Below are positions 59,905-64,000 of a DNA stretch of 64,000 nucleotides, in pieces (the first letter of the stretch is position 1; every line of letters begins with the position of its first letter). The notes under the pieces are model-generated. The model was not told the DNA's origin. It ran no database searches and worked only from the letters and a program-made list of their open reading frames with translations. The position numbers and the translations under genes were made by a program. The DNA is from CAYQQU01 sp964419545. GTDB taxonomy: Bacteria; Bacteroidota; Bacteroidia; Chitinophagales; Saprospiraceae. Where the stretch lies: NCBI GenBank assembly GCA_964419545.1, contig CAYQQU010000003.1, positions 62,001-126,000 on the forward strand, in the 5' to 3' direction.

Positions 59905-62763
59905 ATGCTGTTACCCCAATCGCGATACCAATACCCGTCTCTTCCCGGCGATCCGTTAGCCGTCAAGCAATACCAGCTCGCCAACGGGCTGCGCCTTTAC
60001 CTGAGCCCCAATGCCGTTGAGCCTCGCATCTTCACCAACATCGCCGTGCGGGCCGGCTCCAAGCAGGATCCTGCCGATACCACCGGCCTGGCGCACTATA
60101 TGGAGCACCTGCTCTTTAAGGGAACCAGCCGGCTGGGCGCGCTGAACTGGGAGGAGGAATCCAAACTGCTGGAACGCATCGCCGATCTGTACGAGACGCG
60201 ACGCGCCACCGCCGACGAAGGACGACGCGAGGCGCTCTACACCGAGATCGACCGGCTTTCTTCCGAGGCCGCCCGCCTGGCCGCACCCAATGAATACGAC
60301 AAACTCGTCACCGCCATCGGCGCTACCGATACCAATGCGTATACCTGGTTCGACCAGACGGTATTCGTCAACGATATTCCCGCCAACGAACTGGAACGCT
60401 GGATGCAACTGGAGGCCGAGCGCTTCCGCATGATGGCGCTGCGCCTCTTTCACACCGAACTGGAGACGGTATACGAAGAATTCAACATCAGCCAGGACCG
60501 CGACAGCCGCAAGGCGAGCAACGCCCTGCGCCGCCTCTTGTTCCCTACTCATCCCTACGGCTCCCAGACCACCCTGGGCTCGGCCCAGCACCTCAAGAAC
60601 CCTTCTCTTCGAAAAATCCAGGCCTTCTTTCAAACCTATTACACGCCAAACAATATGGCGATCGTATTGGCCGGCGACTTCGATCCCGACGAAGCGATCC
60701 GGCTGGCCGAACGCTACTTTGGAGGTTACGAGGCGCGACCGGCACCACCTTTCCGGGCGGCGCCGCAACCTCATTTTACGGCGCCCCGGCAGGCCGACGT
60801 CTACGGTCAGGAATCGCCATTTGTGGAGATCGCGTGGCGTTTTCCGGGAGCGGGCAGCCGGGAGTCGACCTGGCTCCATCTGCTGGAAGGCGTCTTCTCC
60901 AACGGCCAGGCCGGCCTTTTTGATCTCAACCTGCAACAGCCGCAGCGCCTGCTCGACTCCGAGGCCTGGGTATGGCGCTATGCCGACTATTCCGTTTTCG
61001 GCCTGTTCGGGCAGCCACGTAAGGGGCAGTCGCTGGAGGAGGTGACCCGGCTGCTGCTCGAACAAGTGGAGGTCTGCCGACGGGGGGATTTTCCGGACTG
61101 GCTGCTCGAAGCCGTGGTGCGCGAAGAAAAATACGACCGGCTCAAGGCGCTGGAGCGCAACAAAGACCGGGTGTCGATGATGAGCTATGCCTTCCTCATG
61201 GGCATCCCCTGGTCGGCGGTCGTCAATTACATCGCGGAACTGGAACGCGTCACCAAAGCGGAGCTCGTCGATTTTGCCCGGCGCCGCCTCACCGAGGGGT
61301 ACGCCATTGTGCGCAAACACCAGGGGCCTGATCCGTCGGTGATCAAGGTTAAAAAGCCGCCGATCACTCCCGTTTCGCTCAACCGTACCGGGCAATCCGA
61401 TTTTGCGCGCCGGTTGTTGGCGCAGCCGGCCGGGCGCCTGCAGCCCGTTTTTGTAGACTTCGACGCCTTCATTCAGTCGGGGGAACTGTCGCCGGGGCTG
61501 CCGTTTTCCTACGTGCACAATCCCTTCAGCCCTACTTTCCGGCTGGACTATATTTTCGATATGGGCAAAAACCACGACCAGGAGTTGTCCATCGCCATGC
61601 ATTACCTGGAATACCTGGGCGCCAGCCGCTATACGGCCGCACAGATCCAGCAGGAGTTGTATCGCCTGGGGCTGTCATTTGAAAGCTACAGCCACGATCG
61701 CCATACCTACCTCACCCTGAGCGGGCTGGAAGAATCGCTGGAGGAAGGCCTCGCCCTGATAGAGCACCTGCTCGCCAACGTGCAGGAAAACCCGGAAGCG
61801 CTGCGCAACGTCGTCCGCGACATCCTCAGCCACCGGGCCAACGCCAAAAAAGAACGCAGCCACGTGCTGCAAAGCGCGCTGAGCAGCTACGCCCGCTACG
61901 GCCCGCGTTCGCCCTTCACCTGGCGGTTGCCCGCCGCGACGCTGGAGCGCCTCTCCGCCGGGCGCCTGACCGAACAGATCCGGGATCTGACCGCCTACCG
62001 CCATAGCGTATATTATTACGGGCAGCGCGACGCGAACGAGGTCGCCCGGCTGCTGCGCCGCCACCACCGGGCGCCGGCTGCGCTCCGGCCTTTACCTCCT
62101 GAAACGGCGTTCCGGCAATTGGCGACCGACGCGCCCCGCGTGCTTTTCCTGGATTTTCCCATCGTCCAGGCCGACGTACTGCTCATATCCCGGGGCACCC
62201 CACATTTTAACCTGGAGGAACACCTGATGCGCGAGTGGTACAACGAATATTTCGGCGACGGGCTTTCTTCTATCGTTTTCCAGGACATCCGGGAAGCAAA
62301 AGGGCTGGCTTACCAGACGTTCGCCGTCTACACCTCGCCCCGGCGCCGCGACAAAGCCCACTACCTCAATGCATACCTGGGCACCCAGCCCGACAAGCTC
62401 GACGACGCCCTGCCGGCCATGCTGGGCATCATCGATGCGATGCCGGTAGCGCCCGCATTGGCCGAACAAGCCCGGCAGAACCTGCTCATCCGCATCGAGA
62501 GCGAGCGGTTGTTCCCTTCCAAGATCTTCTGGGAAGCCCGCGCGGCGGAAGCGGTCGGCCACCGGCGCGACCTGGCCAAAGACCTCTACGAACGCCTGCG
62601 GTCCGCCCAGCTGTCCGACCTCCTGCAATTTCAGCAGCAGTACGTGCAGGGCCGCCATTTTACCGTGGCGCTGCTGGGGCAGCGTAGTCATTTTGATTTT
62701 CGAAAACTGGAAAAATACGGTGAGGTAAAAGAGGTGACGCTGGAGCAGGTTTTTGGGTATTGA
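59905..62763 (+). CDS. M16 family zinc metallopeptidase (pitrilysin/insulinase-like)
   Basis: 952 residues from ATG 59905; an ATG 33 bp upstream is possible, but the segment between includes a likely promoter stretch (TTATTTTGCATTAC). The inverted zinc motif HxxEH appears as HYMEH about 70 residues in (GLAHYMEHLLFKG), with the downstream Glu in TVYEEFN. Two halves of about 450 residues each form the peptidase clamshell; the second half lacks the zinc motif, as usual. No clear signal peptide, so possibly cytoplasmic. It degrades peptides up to small proteins. Confidence 0.9.
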   Translation: MLLPQSRYQYPSLPGDPLAVKQYQLANGLRLYLSPNAVEPRIFTNIAVRAGSKQDPADTTGLAHYMEHLLFKGTSRLGALNWEEESKLLERIADLYETRRATADEGRREALYTEIDRLSSEAARLAAPNEYDKLVTAIGATDTNAYTWFDQTVFVNDIPANELERWMQLEAERFRMMALRLFHTELETVYEEFNISQDRDSRKASNALRRLLFPTHPYGSQTTLGSAQHLKNPSLRKIQAFFQTYYTPNNMAIVLAGDFDPDEAIRLAERYFGGYEARPAPPFRAAPQPHFTAPRQADVYGQESPFVEIAWRFPGAGSRESTWLHLLEGVFSNGQAGLFDLNLQQPQRLLDSEAWVWRYADYSVFGLFGQPRKGQSLEEVTRLLLEQVEVCRRGDFPDWLLEAVVREEKYDRLKALERNKDRVSMMSYAFLMGIPWSAVVNYIAELERVTKAELVDFARRRLTEGYAIVRKHQGPDPSVIKVKKPPITPVSLNRTGQSDFARRLLAQPAGRLQPVFVDFDAFIQSGELSPGLPFSYVHNPFSPTFRLDYIFDMGKNHDQELSIAMHYLEYLGASRYTAAQIQQELYRLGLSFESYSHDRHTYLTLSGLEESLEEGLALIEHLLANVQENPEALRNVVRDILSHRANAKKERSHVLQSALSSYARYGPRSPFTWRLPAATLERLSAGRLTEQIRDLTAYRHSVYYYGQRDANEVARLLRRHHRAPAALRPLPPETAFRQLATDAPRVLFLDFPIVQADVLLISRGTPHFNLEEHLMREWYNEYFGDGLSSIVFQDIREAKGLAYQTFAVYTSPRRRDKAHYLNAYLGTQPDKLDDALPAMLGIIDAMPVAPALAEQARQNLLIRIESERLFPSKIFWEARAAEAVGHRRDLAKDLYERLRSAQLSDLLQFQQQYVQGRHFTVALLGQRSHFDFRKLEKYGEVKEVTLEQVFGY

Positions 62764-62826
62764 TCACTAGATAGCCCCTCGGCTACCTTTGCAGCTGCTT
62801 TTTTTCTTCAAATTGACTTAGAACCC

Positions 62827-63795
62827 ATGCCGGCATCGCTCGACTTCCTCTTTGATCATCCTCCGTCTCCAGTGCAGGAAATTGTCGATCCCCGGCTTTC
62901 CGGGCGGGGCGTACGGCTGTTGGTCAAGCGCGACGACTTGCTCTGTTTTCCCGAACATCCCGCTTTTATGGGCAACAAATGGCGCAAGCTGAAGTACAAC
63001 CTGCGTCAAGCGCGATCGGTCGGCCACGACCAGCTGATCACCTTCGGCGGAGCTTTTTCCAACCACATCGCTGCGGTGGCGGCCGCCGGCGCGCGCTTCG
63101 GGTTCCGAACGGCGGGTATTATTCGCGGGGAGCGGCCGGCCGGGCTGAACGCCACCCTGCGCTACGCCGAGCATTGCGGCATGGCGCTTCACTTTCTCGA
63201 CCGCACTACCTACCGGCGCCATCCGGAGCCGGAAGTGCAGGAAGCGATCCTCCGGCGCGCCGGGCCGGGTTTTGTCATCCCGGAAGGCGGCGCCAACGCA
63301 GCCGCGCTGGCCGGCTGTCGCGAACTGGCCGATGAGATCAAAAAGCAGCTCGCGGCGAATACCGTCGCCCATTACGCGCTGAGTTGCGGCACGGGGGGCA
63401 CCGCCGCCGGCCTGATCGCCGGCCTGGGACCCGCCGACCGCGTACTGGCCTTTCCTGCCCTCAGGGGTGGTTTCATGGCCGGCGCGATCCAACGCTTGCT
63501 GGAGGCTCATTTTCCGGAGACGCCTTTCCCGAAATGGTCGGTACGCGGGGAATACCACTTTGGCGGGTACGCCAAATTTCGCCCCGGCCTCATCGATTTC
63601 ATGAACCGCTTTTACCGGCAAACGGGCATTCCCCTCGATCCCGTCTATACCGGCAAATTATTTTACGGCCTTTTCGATCTGACGGCGCAAGGGTATTTCC
63701 CGGAAGGAACGACGGTGCTGGCCGTCCATACCGGCGGGCTGCAGGGCGTGGCGGGATTCAAAGAGCGGTTCGGGGCGTCGATTTTAGAATATTAA
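62827..63795 (+). CDS. PLP-dependent ACC deaminase/D-cysteine desulfhydrase family protein
   Basis: 322 residues, fold type II PLP enzyme. The segment MGNKWRKLKYNL contains the Schiff-base lysine typical of ACC deaminase and D-cysteine desulfhydrase; TFGGAFSNHIAAVAAAG binds the substrate carboxylate, and SCGTGGTAAGLIAG is the phosphate loop. Which of the two activities it has cannot be told from sequence. It starts 63 bp after the M16 peptidase gene. Confidence 0.85.
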   Translation: MPASLDFLFDHPPSPVQEIVDPRLSGRGVRLLVKRDDLLCFPEHPAFMGNKWRKLKYNLRQARSVGHDQLITFGGAFSNHIAAVAAAGARFGFRTAGIIRGERPAGLNATLRYAEHCGMALHFLDRTTYRRHPEPEVQEAILRRAGPGFVIPEGGANAAALAGCRELADEIKKQLAANTVAHYALSCGTGGTAAGLIAGLGPADRVLAFPALRGGFMAGAIQRLLEAHFPETPFPKWSVRGEYHFGGYAKFRPGLIDFMNRFYRQTGIPLDPVYTGKLFYGLFDLTAQGYFPEGTTVLAVHTGGLQGVAGFKERFGASILEY

Positions 63796-63825
63796 TCCGG
63801 GTTAATATTCAGGTTGATCTAAGCG

Positions 63826-64000
63826 CTACTTCGGCAATTTCCCGTAGCGTTCGCCGTCTTCGTAGCGTACGATATAGGCGTTGGGGAAGCCGTTGTTCTG
63901 AGCGGCGGCCAGGGCGCTTTTCGCTTCGCTGAGCGAGAAGAAGTCGGCCACCAAGACGCGCGTCAGTTCTTTGGAAACGAGTTTTTCGGTATCGATCCGG
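63826..64000 (-). CDS. SPOR-domain protein, C-terminal fragment cut by the window edge
   Basis: 58 codons are visible on the minus strand, ending in TAG at 63826-63828. The translation (TRVLVADFFSLSEAKSAL, NNGFPNAYIVRYEDGERYG) is the end of a SPOR/sporulation-related repeat domain, which binds denuded septal peptidoglycan. The start and the rest of the protein lie beyond 64000. The end of the AACCCGGATTA repeat motif (63792-63803) lies just after it. Confidence 0.7.
   Translation of the reverse strand, partial: RIDTEKLVSKELTRVLVADFFSLSEAKSALAAAQNNGFPNAYIVRYEDGERYGKLPK

Noticed and set aside
1..64000. tRNA, rRNA, riboswitch or CRISPR loci
   Set aside because: Reading all intergenic gaps on both strands showed no cloverleaf, rRNA segment, known riboswitch core or regularly spaced repeats; a covariance-model scan would be the decisive test.

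Overview
The window reads as a chromosomal segment of a GC-rich Bacteroidota bacterium, most likely of the class Saprospiria (Lewinella/Phaeodactylibacter-like). This is inferred from a type IX secretion sorting tail (22509-22997), many secreted proteins with short Bacteroidota signal peptides, near absence of Shine-Dalgarno sequences, a MenA-type prenyltransferase, a SigZ-family sigma factor and protein styles typical of that group. No rRNA, tRNA or CRISPR array was found.

Left third (1-30 kb): a stress/dormancy island. A plus-strand run (635-8553) encodes Hsp20, two universal stress proteins, a CHAD protein, a CbpA-like DnaJ, a two-gene kinase pair, a bactofilin-like membrane protein and a coiled-coil protein, followed by a UbiB/ABC1 kinase. 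Facing it on the minus strand are FtsH, a third universal stress protein, a GCS2-CBS protein, a class II histone-deacetylase-like protein and two tandem Pat-like proteins (NDP-forming acyl-CoA synthetase fused to GNAT). This looks like a proteostasis plus protein-acylation module. Five intergenic places carry FNR/CRP-like boxes TGAY-N4-RTCA, and four of them are tandem pairs (one with a degenerate half-site) with exactly 23 bp between equivalent positions, which suggests one oxygen or redox regulon. Then come a sigma factor (SigZ-like) and an arsenite methyltransferase preceded by the same two-block promoter motif, and a potassium channel interrupted by an in-frame TAG.

Middle (30-46 kb): a serine-hydrolase-fold protein lacking the SxxK nucleophile; a minus-strand operon of CHAT protease, STAND NTPase and WD40 protein (the WD40 gene is broken by an in-frame TAA), a candidate caspase-like conflict/immune system; an amidohydrolase; two nested MITE-like elements; a von Willebrand A protein; a PAS-UbiA fusion; and a DnaE-type polymerase.

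46.1-52.8 kb: an AT-richer island bracketed by 98-bp direct repeats (96/98 identical). It is a diversity-generating retroelement (DGR): reverse transcriptase, HRDC accessory protein, template repeat, and two formylglycine-generating-enzyme-fold target genes each ending in a 138-bp variable repeat whose differences from the template fall almost only at adenines. Inside it lies a 981-aa LRR-Roc-COR-TIR protein whose stop overlaps the start of the second target gene. This is the most interesting system here: a hypervariable recognition protein translationally coupled to a TIR effector NTPase.

Right end (53-64 kb): ordinary secreted and housekeeping genes (BNR/sortilin-like protein, tricorn-like S41 protease, M16 peptidase, PLP-dependent deaminase, partial SPOR protein), plus a second copy of a 164-bp MITE first seen upstream of hsp20.
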